64,000 nucleotides of DNA from CAYJBH01 sp964370825 (GCA_964370825.1 CAYJKY010000011.1:1-64000), one strand, 5' to 3'. Numbered from the stretch's first letter, positions 7,662-17,630 are shown. A program made the numbers and translations. The notes: generated by a model from the letters alone, not told the origin.

Positions 7662-10600
7662 TCAATAACCCAGTCTAAAAGTCTTAATCTCAAACGGTTT
7701 AAAGGTGATGGAGGTGGTTGCTTTTTGTATGTCTTTTTCCAACATGTCGGTTTCGGTCACCTCTTTTATTGCCTCGTTATAGGCTACATCTACGGTGGTG
7801 TAGCTTCCCTCTGCTTCGTACATTCTTACTATAACCGCCTTTTGATTGTCCTCGCAGGGTTTTACCGCCTCTACTATGATGTTGGCTTTATTTAGCTGTA
7901 AAAGTTTTGGAATTTTAACATTTCCCTCCACCGTGATGACGGGGCTGTTAAAGGTATATGCATTTGTAACAACACTGTCGGCATTAAATCCTCCGATATG
8001 GGGATAGAAGGAGTAGGAAAATTCATGAATACCGGCATCGCCTCTCGGGTCCGGCTTACAGCCACCTTTGTGCAGCGTCAACGACATGGAGGAACCGGAG
8101 AGTGATATGCCGTATTTACAGTCGTTTAACAACGAAACACCATAACCGGGCTCGGAGAGGTCGCTATACTTATGGTTGCATACCTCAAACTGTGCCTGCT
8201 CAAAGCTGTTGTTGCGCTTTGTTGTTCTCTTAACATTACCGAACTGAATTTCCTGCGTTGCGTAATCTGCATAAACCGAGGTATCAAACACGGTTTTTAG
8301 CAGTCGATGCTTATCCTTCCAGTCTATAACCGTTTCAAAATCTACCCTCTCGTTGTCGGCATAGAAGATTATATCCTGTTTCATTTCGGTGAGATTAGAT
8401 ATTTCATGTGAGGTGCGAACCCTAAATTCAACCGAACCGTCTGCGACCACCTCAAAGCTTTTAAGTTTTGTGCTCGGCTTTAAATTCATTTCGCAGTCGG
8501 CATCTATATCCCAGTTATCCCAGGCAAAGGGTAAATCCTCACCGAATAGGAAGGTGTTAAGGTTGTATCCGTCACCTTTAAGTTCACGTCCTACCCTTTT
8601 ATCCACAAAGGATTTAATGCTACCGTCAGAATCAAACTCCACCGTTGCAAAGGGCGTTTGCAGTATATTATTTTCAAATGCAAACGGTGAATTACCCTCT
8701 TTATTTTCCTCGGTTGTGTTGAGATACAGACTGTCAAAGCCATCCATCTCTACCCCCGAAACCCTAAGCACCTTTTCTCCGCTTAGCTTTTCTATCATCT
8801 GTTGGCTGTATGTTGCGTCGAGGTATTTATCAACCTTAAGCTCAACAACGTCGGATCTTTTTTGTGATAGGGTGTTGTAAAGGGTCACACCACCCTGAGT
8901 GTTTTTCATCAGCTTAACTGCGATTTCCTCTGCGGTTTTAATGATCTCGGTTGTTTCCTCTATGCTCTGGTCATGAGCCTCCGGAACACAGGTGCCGGGA
9001 AGAATGTCGTGAAACTGGTTTATTAGCAGTGTATTTACAAGCGGTGCCAACTCCTCACTCGAAGCCGTATTATTATCGGCAATCGCCTTTAACGAGGTAA
9101 AGTATTCGGCATTTCGAATTGCAATTTCAGCCTTACGGTTGTTGCGCTTTATGGTGTGTTGGTTGGTCAGTGTTCCCCTGTGAAGCTCAAGATACAGCTC
9201 ACCTACAAAGGTGTTGGGGTTTTTTAGTGATTTTTCATGCTGAACCATAAACTCGCCCACCGTGGTGTCGTACACCCTTGGGCACCCCTCTAGGTCGGCA
9301 ATGCGCAATGCCATCTCGGCAGAGCTGTCCTCCGGACCACCGCCGCCGTCTCCAAATCCGTAGGTAAACAACCTTTGGTGGCTTACCGCCTTTTGTTTTA
9401 TGTCATCAACCAGCACGGTAACTGCCTCCGGTGTGGGGTACCGGTGGGTAATGTTGTTGTGTGCTAAAACCTTGCTACCGTCGATGCCCTGCCAGTAGAA
9501 GCTGGTGTAGGGGAAGGTGTTGGTGTCGTTCCAGTCCATCTTGGTGGTGAGGAAGTAGTCTATGTCAACCCCTTTTAATATCTGTGGAATTGCCGCGCTG
9601 TAGCCGAAGGTGTCGGGTAGGAAAAATGAATTGGATTTATAGCCGAATTTTTCCATGGTGTAACGCTGTCCCCACAGAAAATGGCGAATCATGTATTCAC
9701 CGCCGGTGATGTTGCAGTCGCATTCGATCCAAACACCGCCGTTCGGCTCGTATCTGCCCTCTGCAACACGCTTTTTTATCTCCTCAAAAAGCGAGGGGTA
9801 GTGATCCTCGATAAATTTTAGATGTGCCGCCGAACTCTGCATAAAATGATAATTTGGGAATTGATCCATCATGTTAAGCTGATTTGCAAAGGTTCTCGCA
9901 CATTTTTTTATCGTCTCGTCTATCTCCCAAAGCCAAGCGGTATCCATATGTGAATGCCCAACAATACCCACCGAGGCGGCTGTTTTTGAATTTTTCTTTG
10001 AAAGCACCCTTTCCATGACCTTGAGTGCCTGTGCCATTGCCCCCCTTTGAAGCTCGTCCGCAGTCTCCTCGTTAGAAAAATATATGATGCTGTTAAGCTC
10101 GTACAGTACGCCTTCAACCTCGGCTTTTTTGGGGCTGTTTTCCGGTTGACATCTGTAAAGCTCCATCAATACCTTAAAGTTGTAGTAAAAATCCTTTACA
10201 AGCTCGTCCTGAACCATAACCCGAAAGTCCTCAAAGGTTAGCTTAAAGGTGCGGTCGGTTGGTGATTCATAGGGTTGTGTACCCTCAATATTTCTGCCGG
10301 AGTATGCCTCTAACACAAGGCTGTAGGTCTCGCCTGCCTTTGCAGATTGCGTAAAAGCCTTAACATAGTGGTTACCAAAGCCGGTATCGGTCATATATTT
10401 TGTGGCAAAGTTTGCATAGGGTAGCTCGTTTACAAACAGCATACCCTCATACATCTCACACTCCGGCATAAGGTAAAGCCGTGCGGAGTTTAGCTCCTCC
10501 GGAACGGTATACTCACCCTTAAACCAGCAGTATGTACGCTCGCCACCCCATATATCACCCTTTTTAAAGGCCTTATACTCGACACCCTGAGGTGCTGATG

Positions 10601-10733
10601 TAAGCTTTTCCTTGGTGTGGTATCCCGAAACCGAAACGGAACCTACCTGTTTAAAGATATGCCGCTCCAACCGTGAGAGATATCGCCGCTGTTTTTCAAT
10701 CATTCTGTTAATCTGTTTTGAGTTTAACATCAT
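7662..10733 (-). CDS. alpha-mannosidase, GH38
   Basis: This 1023-residue retaining alpha-mannosidase hydrolyses alpha-mannose residues, probably on imported N-glycan fragments. Motifs of the family are GHSHMDTAWLWE near residue 260 (zinc-binding His-x-Asp) and DTFGYSAAIPQIL near residue 400, whose aspartate is the nucleophile. The C-terminal half holds the usual beta-sandwich domains. No signal peptide is present, so it is cytoplasmic. The minus-strand start has two adjacent ATGs (10733 and 10730) behind AAAAGGGGGA; the second gives slightly better spacing. Its position beside the sialic acid operon and a dockerin protein fits host-glycoprotein foraging. Confidence 0.93.
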   Translation of the reverse strand: MMLNSKQINRMIEKQRRYLSRLERHIFKQVGSVSVSGYHTKEKLTSAPQGVEYKAFKKGDIWGGERTYCWFKGEYTVPEELNSARLYLMPECEMYEGMLFVNELPYANFATKYMTDTGFGNHYVKAFTQSAKAGETYSLVLEAYSGRNIEGTQPYESPTDRTFKLTFEDFRVMVQDELVKDFYYNFKVLMELYRCQPENSPKKAEVEGVLYELNSIIYFSNEETADELQRGAMAQALKVMERVLSKKNSKTAASVGIVGHSHMDTAWLWEIDETIKKCARTFANQLNMMDQFPNYHFMQSSAAHLKFIEDHYPSLFEEIKKRVAEGRYEPNGGVWIECDCNITGGEYMIRHFLWGQRYTMEKFGYKSNSFFLPDTFGYSAAIPQILKGVDIDYFLTTKMDWNDTNTFPYTSFYWQGIDGSKVLAHNNITHRYPTPEAVTVLVDDIKQKAVSHQRLFTYGFGDGGGGPEDSSAEMALRIADLEGCPRVYDTTVGEFMVQHEKSLKNPNTFVGELYLELHRGTLTNQHTIKRNNRKAEIAIRNAEYFTSLKAIADNNTASSEELAPLVNTLLINQFHDILPGTCVPEAHDQSIEETTEIIKTAEEIAVKLMKNTQGGVTLYNTLSQKRSDVVELKVDKYLDATYSQQMIEKLSGEKVLRVSGVEMDGFDSLYLNTTEENKEGNSPFAFENNILQTPFATVEFDSDGSIKSFVDKRVGRELKGDGYNLNTFLFGEDLPFAWDNWDIDADCEMNLKPSTKLKSFEVVADGSVEFRVRTSHEISNLTEMKQDIIFYADNERVDFETVIDWKDKHRLLKTVFDTSVYADYATQEIQFGNVKRTTKRNNSFEQAQFEVCNHKYSDLSEPGYGVSLLNDCKYGISLSGSSMSLTLHKGGCKPDPRGDAGIHEFSYSFYPHIGGFNADSVVTNAYTFNSPVITVEGNVKIPKLLQLNKANIIVEAVKPCEDNQKAVIVRMYEAEGSYTTVDVAYNEAIKEVTETDMLEKDIQKATTSITFKPFEIKTFRLGY

Positions 10734-10805
10734 TCCCCCTTTTATATACTACATTTATATTTTTCCCAACATCGGAAAGCTCGAGTGTTAGGATATTTAA
10801 ACAAT

Positions 10806-13800
10806 TTACCTACAGGTTTTCCCGAGGTTGTTTATGTTACGAAGTATTACGAGATCTTCAAAGTTAACCGTGCCATCTGCATTTATGTCGGCATTGCTGT
10901 TTACCCCACTCTCACCGACTTTTTTGTTGTAGTTTGCCGAGTTTGCGACTATAACTAAATCACCTGTGTCCACTATTCCGTTTTGGTTTAGGTCGTACGA
11001 GCCGGGCAGTGGATTTGGGTCGAACATTGGGAGTTTATCAATGCCTGTCAGCCATGGCCATGCCGGAACTATCGGGCTTTGCCCACGTAGTTTATCCGAG
11101 GTCGCATTTAATGCGGGGAGTATTGTGTCGTAGACAACTCCATCGATGGCGACACCGGAGATAAGCGTTCCATCTGCTTTAAATGCGGAGCTTTGAGACA
11201 CCGTATTGGCAATATGCATTCCTACTGCATTCAGCCCGGAAGTCTCCGACCAATATCCGTTAGTAAGAGAGGATTGGTACTTGCTGCGTCCGATTAGTGC
11301 ACCGGAGTTATGAGTGTAGGTCGCAACGATGTTACCATAATTTACAACGTTGGTAATTTCACCGTAATTTTCTCCAGTAATACCACCGGATAATTGACCC
11401 TCAACAACACCGTAATTTATGCTGTTATATATTTCACCGTCAACAGTGTTGTTGTATGTTATACCACCGGCTATGATTTCAGCAGTTACATCTCCTCGAT
11501 TTATTGCGTTTACAATCATGCCGTAGTTTGAACGTGTCACTCCCCCACAATTAGTGCCTTCTATATTACCGGTGTTTTCGGCGTTAATAAGTATTCCGGA
11601 AGATTGAAGATTACCTACGACTCCTGAAGCATTTCCACTTGCGGTAATATCACCATGGTTAGTAACATTTATTATTGTGCCTTCACTTTCAAAAGTTATG
11701 CCTGATGCGCTCGTTGCGATTATATTGATATCGCTGACGACATTTTTAATTACACCCTCGTTAATATAGGCTACGCCGGCACCAATATCATCTGCAGTGA
11801 TCGAGCCTGTAACGGTGAAATCTTGGAGAATAGAGTTTTTATAGGTACGATAAAACATGGCTTGGTCCGGATATAGTCCATCCTCCATATTAAGCCCACT
11901 GATGGTATTTCCCATGCCATCAAACACTCCGGAAAATGCATCTTTAGTTGAAATTGCGCCTTCACCAATTGACATCCAGTTGTGGTCACGAAGATCAATG
12001 TTATTTTTAAGTTCTATTCTTTCGTTCAAAAAAGTTATATTATATAAATTCACCTGAGCCATCACCCACGCCAGCTCCTGTGCATTAGTGACGGTATATA
12101 CTCCATCAACAGGTGTGATTGGTGTGGTATGATTTATCCAGCTGTCGATAAATATAGGATAAAAAGCATCATTATCACTTCTATGCCACGCGTACCACCT
12201 CATGTCATCGGGATTTAAGTTGTTTTGCAACTCTATTGCACGGTTTAGCGCAAAATCTAAATCGGTATATTCGGTGTCGTCACCCCCGACAAGAGTTATA
12301 GCGGGTGTAATATTAGAGGTGAGGGAAGAAAAAGATGCACACTGAACACCCTCGTTGCCGCTGTTAATAGCCTGTTCAGACAATTCATTTAACCAATAAC
12401 TGTTTTGAATTGTAGCATTGTTAACATATGCTAAACCTCCGGCAGCTATCGTGGCTTGAAGTGCTCCCAAATTTTGAACATTTTTTATGCTACCGCTCTG
12501 CAAACTGCCGGAGAAATTGGTATGAACAATGCCACCCAACTCGGAACCATTTATCGAGCCGGCGTTAGCTGAATTGTGAATGTTAGAATAATTGTCTACC
12601 ACCAGTCCGGCAGCGGCTCCATTACAGGTTACACTTCCGAGGTTTAAAGTGTTTAGGACGGTATTTCTGTTTTCAAACGCAATACCCGCACCTTCTTTTT
12701 CGCTGGCAACATTTACCTCACTAACTACATTTTGTATAACGCCATGATTAAGGCAGGCTACAGCCGCTACCTTATCAAGTCCCGTTACACTACCGGAAAC
12801 GGTAAAGTTTTTAACTACTCCTTTTGTGGCAACCGCATGAAACAATGCTTGAAAATTCTCACTCGGTTCGTAAACATTGAGTCCGCTGATGGTATGATAC
12901 TCACCGTCAAACGTGCCTGCAAAATAGGAAGAGTAAAGAGAGCCGATGGGTGTCCATCTATGACCTGCCAGCGAAATATCGTTTGAAAGCACCACCGTTT
13001 CGTTTTCAAAATCGTTTGCTCCACTCCTAACCTGTTGCATAACCCAGGCAAGTTGTTCCGGTTTACTTATATAGTAGACATGGTTGCCGGAGTATGATAC
13101 CGCCTCTATATTGTCAATCCAATAGGTTATCATGGCAACGACAGGATAGTTGTCGTATTCTCCTGCAAAAATCTTCCACTGTTTCCATTGGGCTTGTGTA
13201 GGGTTTTGCGTATTATATTCCTTAACACCGGCGTTTAGTGCACCGAGAAGATTTGTATAGCCGGTTGCTTCAACAAAGACCTCGGCACTGAGTGCACCCT
13301 GTGCATTATCAAAAGACGCACACTCGGTTAACACGCTATTGGCGGTAAGATCGGAAATGCCTCCGTATGATGCACTGCTCTTCCAGTAACTGTTTTCAAC
13401 GCTACCGTCGTTGTTCCTAACAATTCCACCGATGTATCGTGCGGTATCTCCGATCAGCTCCCCGATGTTAACCGAATTTTTTATCGTACCATCGAGGTTA
13501 TACTCAACCACTCCGCCGATGAATTTACCGCTCACCTTAGCCGTGTTAATGCAGTTGTATAACCATCCTGCATTTGTTTTCGCAATTCCCGCACCGCTTC
13601 CTTCCTCTGTAGATGTAACCGAACCAGTGTTAATTACATTTTGCAAAATAGCATTTTTTGAGTTTGAAAATACTATGCCTGCGACATTCGATTTACCGGT
13701 AACATCCACGTCACTTATAATGTTTTGTATAGTACCATAATTGAAAGCACAAACACCTGCAACATAATTATCCCCCGTAACACTGCCGGAAACGGTTAAG

Positions 13801-14210
13801 TTTTGCAGTATAGCATTTTCGCCAATGATATCAAATAAAGCTTGTTCATTGGTTTGAGTGTTAATGTATAGTCCACTAACAGTAAACCCGTTGCCTTCAA
13901 ATAGACCATAGAAATTCTCTATTGAGGTCCATGCATGACCCGACAAATCGATGTTACTTAACAGCTGAACCGTTTCCCCCGAATAGTAATGCTTGTTTTC
14001 GTTACCATTCTTCATAATCCAGGCAAATTCCTCGGCACTCGAGACACTGTAAACCCCGTTTTCCGGTACAACCTCGGTGGTGTAACTCATCCAATTGCCG
14101 GTGACCGCTTGCGTACTCTGCGTTGCAGATACAGGTAGCTGTAATATGCTAACAAACAATACAATTGTTATAAGTGACACGATACAGCTTTTGGTGACAG
14201 ATGTATTCAT
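10806..14210 (-). CDS. secreted GLUG-repeat protein with C-terminal type I dockerin
   Basis: This roughly 1134-residue exported protein starts with a Sec signal peptide (hydrophobic IVSLITIVLFVSILQLPVSA). Three tandem units of about 330 residues follow, each opening with a segment like GVYSVSSAEEFAWIM, then NIDLSGHAW, then many short glycine-rich GLUG/beta-helix repeats (pattern GTIQNIISDVDVTG). The last 65 or so residues form a type I dockerin with two calcium-binding repeats, DLNQNGIVDTGDLVIVAN and DINADGTVNFEDLVILRN, which would bind a cohesin on a scaffold or the cell surface. An upstream in-frame ATG exists at 14225, but AAGGAA is correctly placed only for 14210. The function of the repeats is unknown; adhesion or glycan binding is likely. 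Confidence 0.88.
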   Translation of the reverse strand: MNTSVTKSCIVSLITIVLFVSILQLPVSATQSTQAVTGNWMSYTTEVVPENGVYSVSSAEEFAWIMKNGNENKHYYSGETVQLLSNIDLSGHAWTSIENFYGLFEGNGFTVSGLYINTQTNEQALFDIIGENAILQNLTVSGSVTGDNYVAGVCAFNYGTIQNIISDVDVTGKSNVAGIVFSNSKNAILQNVINTGSVTSTEEGSGAGIAKTNAGWLYNCINTAKVSGKFIGGVVEYNLDGTIKNSVNIGELIGDTARYIGGIVRNNDGSVENSYWKSSASYGGISDLTANSVLTECASFDNAQGALSAEVFVEATGYTNLLGALNAGVKEYNTQNPTQAQWKQWKIFAGEYDNYPVVAMITYWIDNIEAVSYSGNHVYYISKPEQLAWVMQQVRSGANDFENETVVLSNDISLAGHRWTPIGSLYSSYFAGTFDGEYHTISGLNVYEPSENFQALFHAVATKGVVKNFTVSGSVTGLDKVAAVACLNHGVIQNVVSEVNVASEKEGAGIAFENRNTVLNTLNLGSVTCNGAAAGLVVDNYSNIHNSANAGSINGSELGGIVHTNFSGSLQSGSIKNVQNLGALQATIAAGGLAYVNNATIQNSYWLNELSEQAINSGNEGVQCASFSSLTSNITPAITLVGGDDTEYTDLDFALNRAIELQNNLNPDDMRWYAWHRSDNDAFYPIFIDSWINHTTPITPVDGVYTVTNAQELAWVMAQVNLYNITFLNERIELKNNIDLRDHNWMSIGEGAISTKDAFSGVFDGMGNTISGLNMEDGLYPDQAMFYRTYKNSILQDFTVTGSITADDIGAGVAYINEGVIKNVVSDINIIATSASGITFESEGTIINVTNHGDITASGNASGVVGNLQSSGILINAENTGNIEGTNCGGVTRSNYGMIVNAINRGDVTAEIIAGGITYNNTVDGEIYNSINYGVVEGQLSGGITGENYGEITNVVNYGNIVATYTHNSGALIGRSKYQSSLTNGYWSETSGLNAVGMHIANTVSQSSAFKADGTLISGVAIDGVVYDTILPALNATSDKLRGQSPIVPAWPWLTGIDKLPMFDPNPLPGSYDLNQNGIVDTGDLVIVANSANYNKKVGESGVNSNADINADGTVNFEDLVILRNINNLGKTCR

Positions 14211-14245
14211 CTTTAATTCCTTCATGATTTTAATATTTCGAAATA

Positions 14246-14274
14246 ATTATACCACTTTTTTTTATTGAGTGCAA
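14246..14274 (-). promoter_or_regulatory. promoter of the dockerin-protein gene
   Basis: On the minus strand TTGCAC (14274-14269) and TATAAT (14251-14246) are 17 bp apart. A perfect 10-bp palindrome, ATTTCGAAAT at 14235-14244, sits at the expected transcription start and could be an operator. Confidence 0.7.
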
Positions 14275-14379
14275 CAATCCGGAAGGTATTATATTTTCGA
14301 TTAAATCAATAACCACAGAGCAAAAAAATGCATAGCAAAAAGCCTAAAAATTGTAAAAGGGCTATTCGGGCGTTTTGGG

Positions 14380-14408
14380 TTGAATAATCCATTTGTTTGT
14401 GATAAAAT
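14380..14408 (+). promoter_or_regulatory. promoter of the DUF2207 gene
   Basis: TTGAAT at 14380-14385 and TAAAAT at 14403-14408 are separated by 17 bp. They lie about 40 bp upstream of the ATG at 14448, which is preceded by AAGGAAG. Confidence 0.65.
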
Positions 14409-14447
14409 AAACTTATATGTCATTTTATTGTATTCAAGGAAGCTAAT

Positions 14448-16172
14448 ATGTCCAAAATTTTCTTTTTATTTGCAACAATAATTTTTGCTGCACTTATGTT
14501 TTCAAACACGGTATCCGCTTCGTCGGACGTTGTCGTGAGTGGAGTGGCGGTTAATGCCGTACTAAATGCCGACAGAACCATAAATGTTACCGAAACATAT
14601 ACCGCATATATCCATAATCCTGTCGAAAGTATAACCATGACACTTCCTCTTACACAGACGGTCACACGACAGACCGCCGCCGGTAGCGAGGAGACGACAG
14701 TGACCGCCGAGTACGCCGACATATCCTTATATGACAGGCATGTATCTAGCACGGTCGAGGGAGATAATCTTGTGATTACCACCCAGGGTGCAGGCTTTGA
14801 ATCCGGTGCGGTACAGATACCGCTTGTGTACACATTTGACCCGGGGCAGGATAACACGATAGGTGCCGATGAGTTTTTTTTCCGCCCGGTTAGGAGCGCC
14901 CGAGAAACCTCAATGGGTAGTTTTAGCATTGTTTTCACCTTTCCAAGCGAGGTTTCTGCCGAGAGCATACTGCTTACCGACACGGTAAGCGGTTCCGTTT
15001 TGGAATTCACCTTATCCGGAAACGTACTGACCGGGTACAACCTTGCCAGCATCCCTCCCGAGGGTGATGTATTGCTACAGGTGTCAATGCAGGACGGATA
15101 TTTTATCGGCGGACTGAGCACTGAAGAGGAGGAGGTAGAGTTCACCTTTAATAATCTCGTCTACGGTATCTGCTTTACGGTGATGGGTTTGATTCTTCTT
15201 TTAAACATCCTGCTGAGAATTCGACGTATGATAAAACCAATACCTTCAACATATCCTCCACAGGATTTTTCCCCTGCCGAGCTTTATCATCTTCTGCGCA
15301 GCGAGCCGTCACGCCGTAGTGTGTTGAGTTCCTTCGTCTCGCTCGCTATTAAAGGATACGTAAATATATCCTTTGATGACACCGGTTTGTTGATAACTAA
15401 AACTTTAAATCATGATTCCGACCTTCCTCCGTTACAGTGCGAATTAATGATGTCAGCATTTGCGGCACAGGAAGTATTTTTGTTAGATAAGGAAAGTCTT
15501 ATTTCACTTACTAACGAATTCTCAAGGTCAGCACAACGCTCACTCGCGAAATCAGCCGAGCTTGAAAGTAGTGTGGTGTTTGGTCTTTGTATTTCCATGT
15601 TACTGCTACTTGGGGTGGTTGCGGGAATTTTAACCGGTCTTTACCACGGAATAGAAACCGGAATGACCTCTATGTTGATTGTAGCAACATCGGTTGGTGG
15701 TCCTTTTGCACTCGGAGGATTGATGATGCGCTCGGGATTTTCCGCAATGCGTCAAAAAAGACCTGCAGTGATGTTTTTTATCGGACTTTCGATTATTGCC
15801 TTTGCGCTTTGTCTCGGTATCATGACATCATTGTCCGGAGTCGACCCGATATTTGGTAGCATCGCCATGGCTGCGGTTGCGTTCCTTATGGTTTTTACTG
15901 CCTCGCTTCATCGTAGGAGCGGATATTCGACCGAAATAATGGCACAGACAGAGGCTTTAAATAGGTTTATAGCGACTCCGGATAGAAATAGGTTAGCCGA
16001 ACTTACTGCACAAGATTCGGATTATCTGCTTAATATTCTTCCACATGCAATCTGCTTTGGAAATGAACTACAGCTTATCAAAGCATTTGAGGAAAACGGG
16101 CTTCAAGTTCCACACGCCGAACAGCTTCCACCAATTAAAGAACTGTGTGAATTACTGCCCGGCAACTCTTGA
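14448..16172 (+). CDS. DUF2207 family membrane protein
   Basis: This 574-residue protein has a signal peptide (hydrophobic to about residue 24, ending VSASS). An extracellular beta-rich DUF2207 region (about 28-225) follows, recognisable by VNAVLNADRTINVTETYTA and FRPVRSARETSMGSF. A transmembrane helix lies near 235-255 (FTVMGLILLLNILL), then a cytoplasmic HTH-like stretch, two more membrane hairpins (about 375-490) and a C-terminal tail. DUF2207 proteins are widespread in Gram-positives without an assigned reaction. Its stop codon overlaps the -35 box of the V-ATPase promoter. It may be unrelated in function to the ATPase. Confidence 0.8.
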   Translation: MSKIFFLFATIIFAALMFSNTVSASSDVVVSGVAVNAVLNADRTINVTETYTAYIHNPVESITMTLPLTQTVTRQTAAGSEETTVTAEYADISLYDRHVSSTVEGDNLVITTQGAGFESGAVQIPLVYTFDPGQDNTIGADEFFFRPVRSARETSMGSFSIVFTFPSEVSAESILLTDTVSGSVLEFTLSGNVLTGYNLASIPPEGDVLLQVSMQDGYFIGGLSTEEEEVEFTFNNLVYGICFTVMGLILLLNILLRIRRMIKPIPSTYPPQDFSPAELYHLLRSEPSRRSVLSSFVSLAIKGYVNISFDDTGLLITKTLNHDSDLPPLQCELMMSAFAAQEVFLLDKESLISLTNEFSRSAQRSLAKSAELESSVVFGLCISMLLLLGVVAGILTGLYHGIETGMTSMLIVATSVGGPFALGGLMMRSGFSAMRQKRPAVMFFIGLSIIAFALCLGIMTSLSGVDPIFGSIAMAAVAFLMVFTASLHRRSGYSTEIMAQTEALNRFIATPDRNRLAELTAQDSDYLLNILPHAICFGNELQLIKAFEENGLQVPHAEQLPPIKELCELLPGNS

Positions 16173-16197
16173 CAGTTTGTCGGTATAGTTGTATACT
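16169..16197 (+). promoter_or_regulatory. strong promoter of the V-ATPase operon
   Basis: TTGACA at 16169-16174 overlaps the TGA stop (16170-16172) of the upstream gene. TATACT at 16192-16197 follows after exactly 17 bp. Transcription would start near 16204, downstream of the in-frame ATG at 16189, so that ATG cannot start translation from this transcript. Confidence 0.8.
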
Positions 16198-16230
16198 AAA
16201 AGCAGTATAAAAGCTACTTTGGAGGTTTAT

Positions 16231-16548
16231 GTGGACAACATTGTCGAAAATATTTTAGCAATAGACAGAGCCGCCACCGAAATAATTAAAAAAGCCGAGT
16301 CCGCCAGACAACTTGTGTTGGAGGAGACTATCGTTGAGCGCAACCGCCTTTTAGGGGAAGCAGAGGCTCGTTTAAACGAAAAAGTTGAGGAGTTTCGCTC
16401 CTCTGCTGATGAACAGCTGAAGGAAAAAATTAAGCTGATTGAGCAGGATTACATTGTAAAGCAGGAAAATTTAAAAAAGATTTTCGATGATAAAAGCGCA
16501 TCTATCGAGGACGAAATAGTTAGTCGACTAATCGGTAGGGAGGAGTAG
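16231..16548 (+). CDS. V-type ATPase subunit H (NtpF-like peripheral stalk)
   Basis: This 105-residue coiled-coil protein is rich in Glu, Lys and Ala (segments AATEIIKKAESARQLVLEE and AEARLNEKVEEF). It forms the peripheral stalk together with subunit E. The frame is open from an ATG at 16189, which lies inside the promoter. The GTG at 16231 has GGAGG at 16221-16225 at ideal spacing and gives the usual family length. It is the first gene of the nine-gene ATPase operon and ends 2 nt before the next start. Confidence 0.85.
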   Translation: MDNIVENILAIDRAATEIIKKAESARQLVLEETIVERNRLLGEAEARLNEKVEEFRSSADEQLKEKIKLIEQDYIVKQENLKKIFDDKSASIEDEIVSRLIGREE

Positions 16549-16550
16549 CT

Positions 16551-17591
16551 ATGCCTCGTATTTCGGTAAATCCCGCAATTATTCCCAAGGCAAGAGGAAT
16601 GTTCAGCGAACGAATAAGCAAGGAAAGTTATTCCGAGCTTTGCCGAAAGAGAACCGTTGCCGAGGTTGCAAGATATCTTAAAAACCACCCTTATTTTGAA
16701 AATAGTCTTGCATCTCTCTCCGACATGGATCCACACCGTGGACAGATAGAGGAACTTTTACGTAAGGATATATATATTAAGTATGAGCGTCTTGCACACT
16801 ATATCCCAAGAGCTGATAAGTTCGGAAGATTTTTTGTTTTAGAATGTGAAATTACCGAGCTGCTAACAGCCCTTACCATTATCTCTATAGAGGGAGATAA
16901 AAGATATATTTCAAGCCTGCCCTCCTTTCTAATTCAAAAGCTGAGCTTTGATTTGATGGAACTTGCAAAGGCCGTAGATTACGGCTCGATGCTAAAGGTT
17001 ATAGCGCACACTCCCTATTATAAAATATTAAAAGAACTTTATGACATGGAGCCGACACGCAGACTTCTTGCCGCTGAGGCAAGGCTGTGGAGCTATTATT
17101 ACAAGACGGTATTAAAGGCGATAGACAGCGAAGTTCCCGCCGGTGAAAGGCGAGGAGTAAAGATACTGTTTTTGGAGGAGCTTGAGCTGACAAACATCAA
17201 CATGTTGGTGAGGATAAAGAAATTTTTTATCGGTTCCTTTACCCCGTCCGATATCCGAAAAATCTTAATCCCTTACCGCTACCTGCTCTCCAAACGACGG
17301 CTTAATGAGATGAGCGAGGCACAGGATTTTAACGAGCTGTGCGACATGATAGAAACCAGCATTATAGGAAGGCTGTACTCCGGCCCAAAATCACCGGATT
17401 TTCTTTTGTCTCAGCAAAGGCGCAGATATAAACGAGCACTTCACCGCCTACATTTGACAACCTCTCCTTCGGTGTCACTCGCTGCATTTATCATACTTTC
17501 AAAGTTGGAGAGATTAAATATTGTTAACGTTATTGAGGGGGTTCGGTATAAGCTTCCTCCTACCGAAATAGAATCACTGCTTCGCAACTGA
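16551..17591 (+). CDS. V-type ATPase subunit C (central-stalk socket, NtpC)
   Basis: This 346-residue, alpha-helical V0D/AC39 family protein links the central stalk (D/F) to the membrane K-ring. Arginine-rich helical repeats and the internal three-lobed pattern (for example KKFFIGSFTPSDIRKILIPY) are typical. GAGGAG lies immediately before the ATG, and the position between H and I follows common clostridial ATPase operons. Confidence 0.88.
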   Translation: MPRISVNPAIIPKARGMFSERISKESYSELCRKRTVAEVARYLKNHPYFENSLASLSDMDPHRGQIEELLRKDIYIKYERLAHYIPRADKFGRFFVLECEITELLTALTIISIEGDKRYISSLPSFLIQKLSFDLMELAKAVDYGSMLKVIAHTPYYKILKELYDMEPTRRLLAAEARLWSYYYKTVLKAIDSEVPAGERRGVKILFLEELELTNINMLVRIKKFFIGSFTPSDIRKILIPYRYLLSKRRLNEMSEAQDFNELCDMIETSIIGRLYSGPKSPDFLLSQQRRRYKRALHRLHLTTSPSVSLAAFIILSKLERLNIVNVIEGVRYKLPPTEIESLLRN

Positions 17592-17630
17592 CACTTACGA
17601 TAAACAACCGATAAACGAGGATTAATTCTT

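Noticed and set aside
8389..8880. 163-residue plus-strand frame
   Set aside because: Ser/Leu-rich shadow antisense to the GH38 mannosidase, with no independent start signals.
10741..10805. Hairpin between the dockerin gene and the mannosidase (CCTAACA / TGTTGGG on the minus strand)
   Set aside because: Short stem with wobble pair and bulge, followed by an A-run on the minus transcript; not supported as a terminator.
14420..15145. 241-residue minus-strand frame
   Set aside because: Antisense to the DUF2207 gene; Ser/Thr/Val-rich shadow without domain features.
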